Shown here piece by piece: positions 42,667 to 50,685 of a stretch of 64,000 nt of DNA. Both the position numbers and the translations under genes were made by a program. The notes below the pieces were generated by a model. The model searched no databases, had not been told where the DNA came from, and saw only the letters and a program-made list of their open reading frames with translations. How positions within the stretch are numbered: the stretch's first letter is position 1; each line of letters starts with the position of its first letter. Source of the stretch: Clostridium_F caseinilyticum (GTDB lineage Bacteria; Bacillota; Clostridia; Clostridiales; Clostridiaceae); assembly GCF_046127645.1 (NCBI RefSeq), contig NZ_CP175919.1. One strand, given 5' to 3'.

Positions 42667-43842
42667 ATGAAAAAAATACCATTTTCACCACCAGATATTA
42701 CAGAAAGAGAAATAGATGCAGTAGTAGAGGTTTTAAAATCTGGTTGGATAACTTCAGGTCCTAAAACTCAACAATTCGAAAATAATTTAGCTGAGTATTG
42801 TCATACAAATAAAGCCGTAGCAGTATCTAGCGCTTCAGCAGGATTAGAACTTGTATTAAAAGCTTTTGATATAAAAGAAGGAGATGAAGTAATAACTACT
42901 CCTTATACTTATACAGCTACAGCAAGTGTATCTTTACATAGGGGTATAAAACCAAAATTTGTAGATGTAGAAAAAGATAGCTTTTTAATAGATATAGATA
43001 AATTAGCAGATGCAATAACACCAAAAACTAAAGCAATATATACAGTAGATTTTGCAGGAGTACCTGTAGATTATGATGCTATTAAAGAAGTTTTAAAATC
43101 TAAAGGTCGCGAAGATATAATTTTAGTATCTGATTCAGCACATTCTTTAGGTGCTATTTATAAAGGAAAAAAAGTTGGAGGTCAAGTAGATTTCCACATA
43201 TTCTCATTCCATGCAGTAAAAAATCTTACAACAGCAGAAGGTGGAGCAATAACTTTTGCAGATAATAATTTTAAAGGAAGAGAAGATTTACACAAAGATT
43301 TTAAATTACAATCCCTACATGGGCAATCAAAGGATGCTTTATCAAAGATGAAAGCAGGAGCTTGGGAATATGACATAGTAACAGATGGACATAAATGCAA
43401 TATGACAGATATAGGATCAGCAATAGGATTAGTTCAACTTACAAGATACGAAGAAATGTTAAGAAAAAGAGAAGCTATATTTGATACTTATACAAAAGTA
43501 TTAGCCGAAAAAGATTGGGCTATAATACCATTTAAAAAAGATGAAACTAAAGAGACTTCATATCATATATATCCATTGAGAATAAAAGGATTTAAAGAGG
43601 CTGAAAGAAATGAAGTAATAAAAATGTTAGCAGAAAAAGATATAGCAACAAATGTACATTTTAAACCTTTACCAATGTTTACATTATACAAAAATTTAGG
43701 ATACAATATAGAAGACTATCCAAATGCATATGCACAATATATCAATGAAATTTCTTTACCAGTATATTCTACATTAACTTTAGAAGACGCGGAATATGTA
43801 GCTAAAGAACTTGTAGCAGCAGTAGAAAAAGTGATAAAATAA
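42667..43842 (+). CDS. DegT/DnrJ/EryC1/StrS-family sugar aminotransferase
   Basis: 391 residues. ATG 42667 has GAAGGGAAGG upstream. PLP-dependent fold type I: IPFSPPDITEREIDAVVEVL, GWITSGPKTQQFE, SSASAGLELVLKAF, DSAHSLGAIY and the PLP Lys in SFHAVKNLTTAEGGA (about residue 185). The closest class is the UDP-4-amino sugar aminotransferases (PseC/ArnB-like) that make amino sugars for surface glycans or flagellin. A second, distinct family member follows at 43979. No dehydratase or glycosyltransferase gene is adjacent. Confidence 0.88.
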   Translation: MKKIPFSPPDITEREIDAVVEVLKSGWITSGPKTQQFENNLAEYCHTNKAVAVSSASAGLELVLKAFDIKEGDEVITTPYTYTATASVSLHRGIKPKFVDVEKDSFLIDIDKLADAITPKTKAIYTVDFAGVPVDYDAIKEVLKSKGREDIILVSDSAHSLGAIYKGKKVGGQVDFHIFSFHAVKNLTTAEGGAITFADNNFKGREDLHKDFKLQSLHGQSKDALSKMKAGAWEYDIVTDGHKCNMTDIGSAIGLVQLTRYEEMLRKREAIFDTYTKVLAEKDWAIIPFKKDETKETSYHIYPLRIKGFKEAERNEVIKMLAEKDIATNVHFKPLPMFTLYKNLGYNIEDYPNAYAQYINEISLPVYSTLTLEDAEYVAKELVAAVEKVIK

Positions 43843-43978
43843 TTGTTTGTCAGTTTATAAAACTAAAAATTCATATTAAATTATAAGTAAGTAGAAATAT
43901 TTACTTATAATTTAATATAGTATAAAAATAAAAAAATTTGACTATTAAAATAAAAATAAAAAAGAAAGAGTGATATAA

Positions 43979-45100
43979 GTGAAAGTTGATTTTTATACGT
44001 CTAAGAGAGAATATGCAGAAAAAAAATCAGAAATAGATAAAGCTATATTTGATGTAGTAGAAAGTGGAAGTTTTATACTTGGACCACAAGTTAAAAACTT
44101 TGAAGAAGCTATAAAAGAATATACAGGAGCAAAACATGCTATAGGTGTAGCATCAGGTACAGATGCTTTAGTAATAGCCTCTCATATTTTAGGTTTTGAA
44201 AATGGGGCTGAAGTTATAACTTCACCATTTACATTCTTAGCATCTACATCTTGTATAGCTAAACATAGGGCTACACCTGTATTTGTAGATATAGACGAAG
44301 AAACTTTTGAAATGGATTTAAATCAAATAGAATCAAAAGTAAATTCTAAAACAAAGGGAATACTTCCAATTCATTTATTCTCACAAATGAATAACATGGA
44401 TAAAATAATGGAAATAGCAAATAAAAATGATTTAAGAGTTTTAGAAGATGCAGCAGAAGCCTTTGGAATGAGATGGAAAGGTAATGGAGACAGTTATAGA
44501 CATTCAGGAACTATAGGAGATATGGGTATATTTTCATTCTTCCCAACTAAAACATTAGGTGGATATGGTGATGGAGGTATGATAGTTACTAATAGTGATG
44601 AATTAGCAGAAAGAACTAAAATGTTTAGAGTACATGGAGCATCTAAAAAATATCACTATGATTATATAGGATATAATTCAAGATTAGATAGTATGCAAGC
44701 TGCAGTACTTTCAGTAAAATTAAAATATATAAATGATGCTATTAAAAAGAGAGAAGAAATAGCTAATATGTACATGGAAAAATTACAGGATTGTGAATAT
44801 ATAAGATTCCCTAAAATAAAAGGAGATCAAAAACCAGTATACTATGTATTCAATATACGTGCTGAAAGAAGAGATGAACTAGTAGCTTACTTAAAAGAAA
44901 ATGAAATAGGAAATAGTATTTACTATCCAATACCATTACACATGCAAAAATGTTTCAGTTACTTAGGGCATAAAGAAGGAGATTTCCCAGTAGCAGAAAA
45001 AGTATCAAAAGAAATATTAGCATTACCAATATATCCAGAATTAAAAGAAGAAGAAGTAGACTTTGTTTGTGAAACAATCAAAAAATTCTACACAAAATAA
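43979..45100 (+). CDS. DegT/DnrJ/EryC1/StrS-family aminotransferase, second type
   Basis: 373 residues from GTG 43979 (AAAGAGTGATATAA upstream). Motifs: SGSFILGPQVKNFEE, GVASGTDALVIA, EDAAEAFGMRW, the PLP Lys in FSFFPTKTLGGYGDGGM (about 187) and HGASKKYHYDYIGYNSRLDS. This resembles 3-keto hexose aminotransferases such as those making dTDP-3-amino sugars, distinct from the 4-keto type at 42667. Together the two could serve an amino-sugar pathway whose other genes lie elsewhere. Confidence 0.88.
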   Translation: MKVDFYTSKREYAEKKSEIDKAIFDVVESGSFILGPQVKNFEEAIKEYTGAKHAIGVASGTDALVIASHILGFENGAEVITSPFTFLASTSCIAKHRATPVFVDIDEETFEMDLNQIESKVNSKTKGILPIHLFSQMNNMDKIMEIANKNDLRVLEDAAEAFGMRWKGNGDSYRHSGTIGDMGIFSFFPTKTLGGYGDGGMIVTNSDELAERTKMFRVHGASKKYHYDYIGYNSRLDSMQAAVLSVKLKYINDAIKKREEIANMYMEKLQDCEYIRFPKIKGDQKPVYYVFNIRAERRDELVAYLKENEIGNSIYYPIPLHMQKCFSYLGHKEGDFPVAEKVSKEILALPIYPELKEEEVDFVCETIKKFYTK

Positions 45101-45122
45101 AATTTAAAATGGAGTTATGCCT

Positions 45123-45342
45123 ACCCTTGGTTTAAAAAAGGGATATGTGGTTAGAAAGGCAACTCACTTCAATAAGAGATTCTAATTTATTTTTTCTTAA
45201 AATATATGGTTTCAAATTGTAACTCGCTGAACGCTTAAACAACAATTTGGAACATACATATATTTTGCAAAAATAAATAAGAATCTCTAATTTTGTTCAA
45301 ATGCCTTTTACACCACATATCCCTATTTTTTAAACCAAGGGA
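45123..45342. repeat. Very large palindrome, about 100-bp arms
   Basis: Left arm 45123-45220 starts CCCTTGGTTTAAAAAAGGG and contains AAGAGATTCTAATTTATTTT. The right arm (45239-45342) is its reverse complement with only scattered differences (AATAAATAAGAATCTCT and CCACATATCCCTA near its end). The loop is AACTCGCTGAACGCTTAAAC. It follows the aminotransferase gene immediately. No coding content. Confidence 0.9.
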
Positions 45343-45415
45343 AGATAGTATAACTTTTTAAATATTAAGTAACCAAACAATAAATACTCTTAATTAATAG
45401 AGAGATATAAAAATA

Positions 45416-45542
45416 AAGAATACTAACATTTGTGCCCTAATATTTAAGCTAACACTCTAATTCACGTACTATGCCAGCAAGCGTAAAGTAAACATCCTGT
45501 TTACTTTACGCTTAAATATTAGTTCACAAATAAAGTATTCTT
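45416..45542. repeat. Nested palindrome: 33-bp arms around a 15-bp perfect hairpin
   Basis: Outer arms 45416-45449 and 45510-45542 share AAGAATACT, ATTTGTG and CTAATATTTAAGC in inverted orientation. The inner hairpin is AGCGTAAAGTAAACA / TGTTTACTTTACGCT (45479-45512) around TCC. It lies 75 bases beyond the larger palindrome. Confidence 0.85.
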
Positions 45543-45915
45543 ATTTATTTTTCTAGATATCTATTTTCTCTAAAAGTATTTCTTGTTTTAGTACCTTTAA
45601 AAGATATTATTTTAATTTTAATAACACCCGCTAAGTTTAAAAACTATGATAAATTACTTTTTAAGTATTAGTTAAATATTACGTAATTTATAGGACTGAA
45701 AATATAAATAATGTTTTTGCAATGTAGTTTAAAAAAAGAAAATACTTTACATTTATCGTAAAAATAACAATATATTGTTATGAAATATGGTATAATTACC
45801 ATTAATTAAGACAGTAAGTTATAGTAAATTAACTATAGGATTAATAATAATATATATTGATTATGCATAGTGTAAATAAAATTAATTACAGCAAATATTA
45901 AAAGAGTCATATCTA

Positions 45916-46020
45916 ATGAAAGAGATATATGTTAATAATGAAAAGATTATAATTAGAAAAGCCAGTAAGTTAGATGCCAAAGCATTAATAGAATATCTTA
46001 ATGTAATAGGTGGAGAATAA
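45916..46020 (+). pseudogene. Acetyltransferase N-terminal fragment
   Basis: 34 residues (MKEIYVNNEKIIIRKASKLD...) read like the first beta strand and helix of a GNAT enzyme, then end at TAA after GGE. The body of the protein is absent. Confidence 0.6.
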
Positions 46021-46088
46021 GATTTTTTTATTAATGGGATTGATAATTGATTAAATTATATATTAAATAAAAAAGGGGAGAAATTAAA

Positions 46089-46475
46089 ATGAAAGCAGAG
46101 ATTAATCTTATTACAATTTGGACAAACAATATAGAGGATATGAAAAATTTCTATAATAAATCTCTTCAATTTAAGATTAAAAATGATCTTGGAAATTATG
46201 TTGAGTTTGAAAGTGACGGAGTACGATTTGCTATTTGTACCAGAGAGGTTATGCATGAGTATAGTAGCGAATATGAGAAAAATACAAGTGGTCAAGCTTT
46301 TGAGTTGGCATTTCCATGTGAAAATCCAGGTGATGTTGATAAATCATTTAATAAATTAGTTGGAAATGGAGCAAAACAAGTTCATAAACCACAGAATATG
46401 CCTTGGAATCAAAGAACAGCTCTATTTGCAGATCCAGATGGTAATATACATGAAATTTTCGCTGAGATAAAATAA
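46089..46475 (+). CDS. VOC-family (glyoxalase/bleomycin-resistance fold) protein
   Basis: 128 residues; ATG 46089 after AAGGGGAGAAATTAAA. Paired beta-alpha-beta-beta-beta modules: INLITIWTNNIEDMKNFYNK with KNDLGNYVEFESDGVRFAIC, then AFPCENPGDVDKSFNKLVGN with RTALFADPDGNIHEIFAE. The last segment holds the usual metal Glu. Such proteins include lyases, dioxygenases and antibiotic-binding proteins; no specific reaction can be given. Confidence 0.85.
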   Translation: MKAEINLITIWTNNIEDMKNFYNKSLQFKIKNDLGNYVEFESDGVRFAICTREVMHEYSSEYEKNTSGQAFELAFPCENPGDVDKSFNKLVGNGAKQVHKPQNMPWNQRTALFADPDGNIHEIFAEIK

Positions 46476-46480
46476 ATCTT

Positions 46481-46579
46481 ATGAATACTGATTTAGAATC
46501 AGCTGTATCTATGCTAATTCCATTAAAATTATTATTAAGTAATTTTGAAAATAAGATATCAAAAGAAATATTTGAATAG
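46481..46579 (+). pseudogene. Short ORF, possible gene remnant
   Basis: 32 codons (MNTDLESAVSMLIPLKLLLS...) with no ribosome site, 5 bases after the VOC gene. Composition looks protein-like. It could be the tail of a lost gene. Low certainty. Confidence 0.25.
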
Positions 46580-46609
46580 ATTATTTTATTATAAATATTA
46601 TATAAATTA

Positions 46610-46684
46610 TAATTTGTAGAGTTATAGTAATATAAATTTAGCTTAATGGTATTATGTTTATGAAAAGAGTTACACAATTGTAAA
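46610..46684 (+). repeat. Left flank duplicated at 14731-14807
   Basis: TAGAGTTATAGTAATATAAA and the following bases match the segment in front of the 98-residue ORF at 14839. Confidence 0.7.
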
Positions 46685-46746
46685 ATATGGTGATATAAGT
46701 ATTTATTTTAGCAGACTTAAAAGTCTGCTTGTTTATAAAAAAACGG

Positions 46747-46758
46747 AAAGCATGCTTT
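46747..46758. promoter_or_regulatory. Candidate operator 1 of the XRE regulator
   Basis: AAAGCATGCTTT, a perfect 12-bp palindrome, 90 bases before the regulator gene. Its CATGCTTT half is repeated in candidate operator 2. Confidence 0.5.
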
Positions 46759-46784
46759 ACATTTCGATAATAAGATGTTATTAT

Positions 46785-46812
46785 ATGAATGGAAAACATG
46801 CTTTCCATTCAT
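46785..46812. promoter_or_regulatory. Candidate operator 2 of the XRE regulator
   Basis: ATGAATGGAAA and TTTCCATTCAT, perfect 11-bp arms around ACATGC, starting 55 bases before the regulator's GTG. Likely autoregulatory site or leader hairpin. Confidence 0.55.
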
Positions 46813-46839
46813 ATTTATATAGCAGGAGGTATATTTTTT

Positions 46840-47043
46840 GTGCGAAACAAGTTAGGAGAACTACGAAAAGAGCGCGGTATAAATCAAGAAGAACTTGCAG
46901 ATGCTCTGCAGGTTTCTCGTCAGACTGTTGGTTCACTCGAAAATGGGCGATATAACCCATCTATTATTTTGGCATTTAAAATTGCTCGTTATTTCGATAT
47001 GTTGATTGAGGAAATTTTTATTTATGAGGAGGATGAAAAATGA
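46840..47043 (+). CDS. XRE-family helix-turn-helix regulator
   Basis: 67 residues. GTG 46840 has GGAGGT 9 bases upstream; a longer reading from 46789 would start within the palindrome. A compact HTH domain covers nearly the whole protein: LGELRKERGINQEELADALQ and VSRQTVGSLENGRYNPSIIL, then EEIFIYEEDEK. It overlaps the next gene by 4 bases (ATGA), so the two are coupled. Small regulators of this kind typically control their own two-gene operon. Confidence 0.9.
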   Translation: MRNKLGELRKERGINQEELADALQVSRQTVGSLENGRYNPSIILAFKIARYFDMLIEEIFIYEEDEK

Positions 47044-47462
47044 AAAATCTAAACTGGTCTAAAGAGATTTTTAAACTTATATTATTAGTATCCATGACTA
47101 TTATCTTTTTTATATTAGGAAATGTTGCATTTAATGAAATGCATTATTCGTCTGCTTTGTTAGGTATTTCGGGGTCATCTATGGGACTTTCATTATTTCA
47201 GTTAACGAGGGTGATTGGTTTTGCAAGAAATCCTCAAAAATATAAAAAGGAACAAATTGATATTAAAGATGAAAGAAATAGTTTAATTCTGACAAATGCA
47301 AAAGCATCTTCATTTGATGTCGAAACATTTGTTATATTGGGTATTACTGTATATGCTATATATTCTAATAACATAGGATTTGTATTTGCAATATTTATTT
47401 TATGGGTTAGTCGTATCTTTTCACTTTTTTATTATTTGTCCAAAAACAATAAAGAATTATAG
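47040..47462 (+). CDS. DUF2178-like membrane protein paired with the XRE regulator
   Basis: 140 residues; ATG 47040 overlaps the regulator stop. Two TM hairpins: about 10-50 (LILLVSMTIIFFILGNVAF...) and about 95-130. Between them is a cytoplasmic segment with IDIKDERNSLILTNAKA, the conserved DERN-like motif of DUF2178-type proteins. An HTH gene plus a membrane protein of this type is a common Firmicute pair of unknown role, possibly in envelope sensing. Confidence 0.78.
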   Translation: MKNLNWSKEIFKLILLVSMTIIFFILGNVAFNEMHYSSALLGISGSSMGLSLFQLTRVIGFARNPQKYKKEQIDIKDERNSLILTNAKASSFDVETFVILGITVYAIYSNNIGFVFAIFILWVSRIFSLFYYLSKNNKEL

Positions 47463-47486
47463 TGCGAAATTGAAATTTTAAGCTGC

Positions 47487-47676
47487 AATATTCTTATATC
47501 ATGAATTATTAACTAAGTTATTAATATGTTATAAACAAAAAAAGTCTAAAAAGAAAAGATGTGTGTTTGTAATGAAATTAAAGTTAGTTGAATTTACAAA
47601 ATCATATGCAAAAGAAATTTGTGACTGGAATTATGATGCTGAATATTCTATATATAATTACCCTGCATGGAATAAA
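47487..47676 (+). repeat. Right flank duplicated at 15148-15337 (190 bp)
   Basis: Nearly identical to 15148-15337, with only a few substitutions. It ends at the same AATAAA inside the acetyltransferase coding sequence. Confidence 0.9.
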
Positions 47677-47694
47677 CGTTTATTCACTAATTAA
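47572..47694 (+). pseudogene. Truncated acetyltransferase (duplicate of the 15233 start)
   Basis: 40 codons. The first 35 match the GNAT gene at 15233 apart from one residue (Glu to Lys), then the frame runs into RLFTN and stops. The catalytic part is missing. Confidence 0.8.
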
Positions 47695-47799
47695 CTAAAT
47701 AGTAATTTAGCAATTGTAAAAATAAGTTGAAATACATTTTAAATCATTATATGATGAATTTAGGCATCGATGTACTCTATTAAAAAAAGAAGGTAACTT

Positions 47800-48255
47800 A
47801 TGGATATTAATATTGAAATGATACCATCATATAAAATTGCTTATATACGAAGAACAGGTTCTTACGGTTTAGGGAGTGTGCAAATAATGGAACAATTAAA
47901 AAATTGGGCTAGAGAAAAAAACTTATTTAATAAAAATTCAATTATATTAGGAATAGCCCAAGATAATCCTAAATTAACAGAAGCTAAATATTGTCGTTAT
48001 GATACATGTTTAGTTGTTTCGGATGAATTTAAGGTTGATAATAAGTATATTAATTTTGGAAAAACTATGGGTGGAAAATATTGTGTATTTAAAATAAGTC
48101 ATACGTTAGATGCTATGCAAAAAGCATGGATAGAGATATTTTCAGAGTTATCAAAAAGAAATTATGAACTTGATGATAGAAGGCCTATTCTTGAACGATA
48201 TGCAATGCAGATGATAAATAAGCATTATTGTGAAATTTGCGTACCAATATTATAA
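47800..48255 (+). CDS. GyrI-like / AraC-type effector-binding domain protein
   Basis: 151 residues; ATG 47800 after AAGAAGGTAACTT. The whole chain is the effector-binding fold: IEMIPSYKIAYIRRTGSYG at the start, ILGIAQDNPKLTEAKYCRYD in the middle and FKISHTLDAMQKAWIEIFSE near the end. The fold usually sits behind an AraC or MerR DNA-binding domain; here it is alone. Stand-alone forms include GyrI (SbmC) and small-molecule binders or hydrolases. Confidence 0.83.
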   Translation: MDINIEMIPSYKIAYIRRTGSYGLGSVQIMEQLKNWAREKNLFNKNSIILGIAQDNPKLTEAKYCRYDTCLVVSDEFKVDNKYINFGKTMGGKYCVFKISHTLDAMQKAWIEIFSELSKRNYELDDRRPILERYAMQMINKHYCEICVPIL

Positions 48256-48347
48256 AAGAATATTAAAACAAATCCCAATTTAAGTTTTGATAATATAAAA
48301 TAGCAGTTTGTAGGAAGTATGATTATATTAGAATGATGGTGGTGCAA

Positions 48348-48878
48348 ATGAAGAATATTCCCAATTTAATTACAATGATAAGAATATTAGGAATAACAGT
48401 TTTAGTGTTTATAAGACCATTTTCAGAAATATTCTTTATAATATATTTAATATGTGGTATCAGTGATATTTTGGATGGAATGATTGCACGAAAGATGAAT
48501 TTAGTAAGTAAAAAGGGGCAAGTTCTTGATAGTATTGCAGATTTTTTTATGTTTATAGTTTTTTTATTCATATTTACTTCTAATTTTAAAATTCATTTAT
48601 TAGCCATATATTGGGTAGCTATTATTGCTGTTATTCGCCTTACATCCTTAGGAATTGGTTTTATGCACTATAAACAACTCACCTTCTTACACACTTATGC
48701 AAATAAGTTAACAGGTATAGTTTTGTTTTGTTTCCCGTTTATGTATGTTGTATTAGGACTATACACAACAACTATTTTAGTTTGCTTTATTGCAAGTATT
48801 TCAGCAGTGGAAGAATTAATTATTAATACTATTTCTAAACAATTATGTAGAGATATTAAGTCTATATTTTCATTATGA
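48348..48878 (+). CDS. CDP-alcohol phosphatidyltransferase family protein
   Basis: 176 residues; ATG 48348 (GGTGG 5 bases upstream) is preferred over 48333. The family signature is complete: SDILDGMIARKMNLVSKKGQ followed by VLDSIADF, giving DG(x)2AR(x)8G(x)3D(x)3D at about residues 40-65. About six TM helices. The family makes phospholipid head groups such as phosphatidylglycerol-phosphate or phosphatidylserine. It is a divergent short member, so the specific product is not assigned. Single gene. Confidence 0.87.
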   Translation: MKNIPNLITMIRILGITVLVFIRPFSEIFFIIYLICGISDILDGMIARKMNLVSKKGQVLDSIADFFMFIVFLFIFTSNFKIHLLAIYWVAIIAVIRLTSLGIGFMHYKQLTFLHTYANKLTGIVLFCFPFMYVVLGLYTTTILVCFIASISAVEELIINTISKQLCRDIKSIFSL

Positions 48879-48990
48879 AAATGTGCACAATTTGCAAATT
48901 TTAAATTTTAAATTTAATATATTAGACTATAAGAATTGCTGCCTAAACTTAAAAAAATTTTTAACTATTGATCTAAATAAAACAACTAAA

Positions 48991-49040
48991 ATTAATATAA
49001 TTAAGGCCAACCTTTTCAGGTTGATCTTAATTGTATTAAT
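48991..49040. terminator. Bidirectional terminator between convergent genes
   Basis: TTAAGGCCAACCT pairs with AGGTTGATCTTAA, extended by ATTAATATAA / TTGTATTAAT outside. Confidence 0.8.
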
Positions 49041-49056
49041 GAAAAAGTAGTATTTA

Positions 49057-49452
49057 CTAAAGATTAATAGTTTTATTATCTCCATTCATTGAGCAAAAGT
49101 TTGCGACAGCATTTTCAAGATAGAAAATTTCAAATATATCATCATCTACAGAATACATATTTTTTAATACTGGCATTGTTTCTAGTGCTTTAGTTTTTGA
49201 TTCTATTTTAGTACAGAAAACAGCTTTTCCACTTAGACGTAACCATTTTAAATCTTTATTTGTTGCACAAATCTCCATATTGGGATTTTTCATTAACTGT
49301 GCATAAAATGATTTTTTATTGCTTGTAGCAAAGCAAAGTTTCCCTTCATATTCCATTACGAAACTGAAAGGACGAACTTTTGGTTGATCACCATCAACTG
49401 TGGAAACAAAGAACATTCCACATTCGTTAAGAAAATTAAGAACTTCAGTCAT
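49057..49452 (-). CDS. Pyridoxamine 5'-phosphate oxidase-like flavin-binding protein
   Basis: 131 residues; ATG 49452 with GGAGG upstream (CTGGAGGTTTTAAT on the minus strand). Split-barrel FMN-binding fold: CGMFFVSTVDGDQPKVRPFS, LCFATSNKKSFYAQLMKNPN, ICATNKDLKWLRLSGKAVF. Members reduce or bind quinones, F420 or heme. It diverges from an HxlR-type regulator gene, a frequent arrangement in which the regulator controls the flavoprotein in response to reactive electrophiles. Confidence 0.87.
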   Translation of the reverse strand: MTEVLNFLNECGMFFVSTVDGDQPKVRPFSFVMEYEGKLCFATSNKKSFYAQLMKNPNMEICATNKDLKWLRLSGKAVFCTKIESKTKALETMPVLKNMYSVDDDIFEIFYLENAVANFCSMNGDNKTINL

Positions 49453-49582
49453 ATTAAAACCTCCAGAAATTTAATTGTTTTTTTTATTGTTTATAGTATA
49501 ATTATATGAGTTAATAATAAAATAACAAGTATGCAGTTATTTATTACTAAGTAAGTATTTTATGAGTATTGGAGATTTAAAT

Positions 49583-49930
49583 ATGAAAGATAAGATGGCT
49601 TTTTCAATAGAAAATGATTTTTGCCCTGTAGCATATGCTTTAAAAATTATAGGAGGGAAGTGGAAATTGCCCATACTTTGGGTACTCTCTCAAAATGGCA
49701 CACTTAGATATAATGAATTAAAAAGAAATATTGTAGGAATAACTAATATGATGTTGTCAAGCTCATTAAAAGAGCTTGAAAAAGGTGGTCTTATTAATAG
49801 AGTGCAGTATAATGAAATACCCCCACATGTTGATTATTCCTTATCTGAGGTTGGAAAAAAGTTGTTACCCGTTCTTGACGAATTGGCAAAATGGGGTGAA
49901 GAATTAAAAGGAATGAAAGAGAATCTATAA
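49583..49930 (+). CDS. HxlR-family winged-helix regulator
   Basis: 115 residues. ATG 49583 has GGAG 8 bases upstream; an in-frame ATG at 49562 is the longer option. Family motif FCPVAYALKIIGGKWKLPIL with the N-terminal Cys that is redox-sensitive in several HxlR proteins, then LRYNELKRNIVGITNMMLS, LKELEKGGLI and VDYSLSEVGKKL. Divergent from the flavoprotein gene; the 110-bp intergenic region has a TTATTTATTACTAAGTAAGT stretch that may hold the operator. Confidence 0.9.
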   Translation: MKDKMAFSIENDFCPVAYALKIIGGKWKLPILWVLSQNGTLRYNELKRNIVGITNMMLSSSLKELEKGGLINRVQYNEIPPHVDYSLSEVGKKLLPVLDELAKWGEELKGMKENL

Positions 49931-50685
49931 TATTATAAAGTTAGAAATATTCTTTTCTAGAGATTTTAGAAATAATAAAAACTAGAGTTAGTAAGAATTA
50001 CTTTAATATTATGAAATAATAAGTTATTAAAATACCTACTAAAAGCTAAATAATTTTTAAAACACCGTAAAATTTATATTTAAATTTTACGGTGTTTTTA
50101 TGTGACAATACAAATACTTAAATTTAGAATAGTTTAATCTTAAATAAATAGAGACAAAAAGCCCACGGAAAATTATTTTAGAAATTTATTTTATGATTAG
50201 TAGTTATATTGCAGATTATAGAATTTATTTTTTAGCTAGAAATAATAGATTGTATAGTAATAAATATAAAATGTTGAATAAGTTATAAAAATATTATTCA
50301 CAGTATTTTAGGTACATGAATAATTATATTTATAATATTCATATAGCTTAAAATTCTTTAAGAAATTAATATAATATAAAAAATTAAAATAATTATTTCA
50401 TTTCATTTATTTTTATCTAATTTACACATATCTTTTATAATAAATTTGATATTTATTATAGTTTCGTCCGTTTTTAAGATTTTATATACTGTATTATTGA
50501 AAATAAAATTTTTGAAAGTTTTTAATATATAGAAATAAAATGAATATTGTGAAAATATTGAAAAATATTTAAAATGCATATATAATTATATATAATTGTA
50601 AATTATTACAATAAAATGAGAGGAGAGTCAGAGAAAAAATCATTTATATTATTTATTTAAAAATTAAATTAGGGGGATATTTATA
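49931..50685. other. AT-rich intergenic region
   Basis: Holds the terminator at 50059-50098. The rest, about 580 bases before the lipase gene, is extremely AT-rich with no ORF, repeat or structured RNA that I can recognise. It may contain the lipase promoter (several TATAAT-like words near 50580). Confidence 0.6.
50059..50098 (+). terminator. Terminator after the HxlR gene
   Basis: AAAACACCGTAAAATTT and AAATTTTACGGTGTTTT around ATATTT, with flanking A and T runs that allow use in both directions. Confidence 0.85.

Noticed and set aside
46835..46990. Prophage or integrative element marker (XRE regulator)
   Set aside because: No integrase, structural, portal or replication genes and no tRNA attachment site are present around it.
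46840..47462. Toxin-antitoxin reading of the XRE regulator plus small membrane protein
   Set aside because: The second protein matches the DUF2178-type pattern and is larger than membrane toxins; nothing else supports toxicity.
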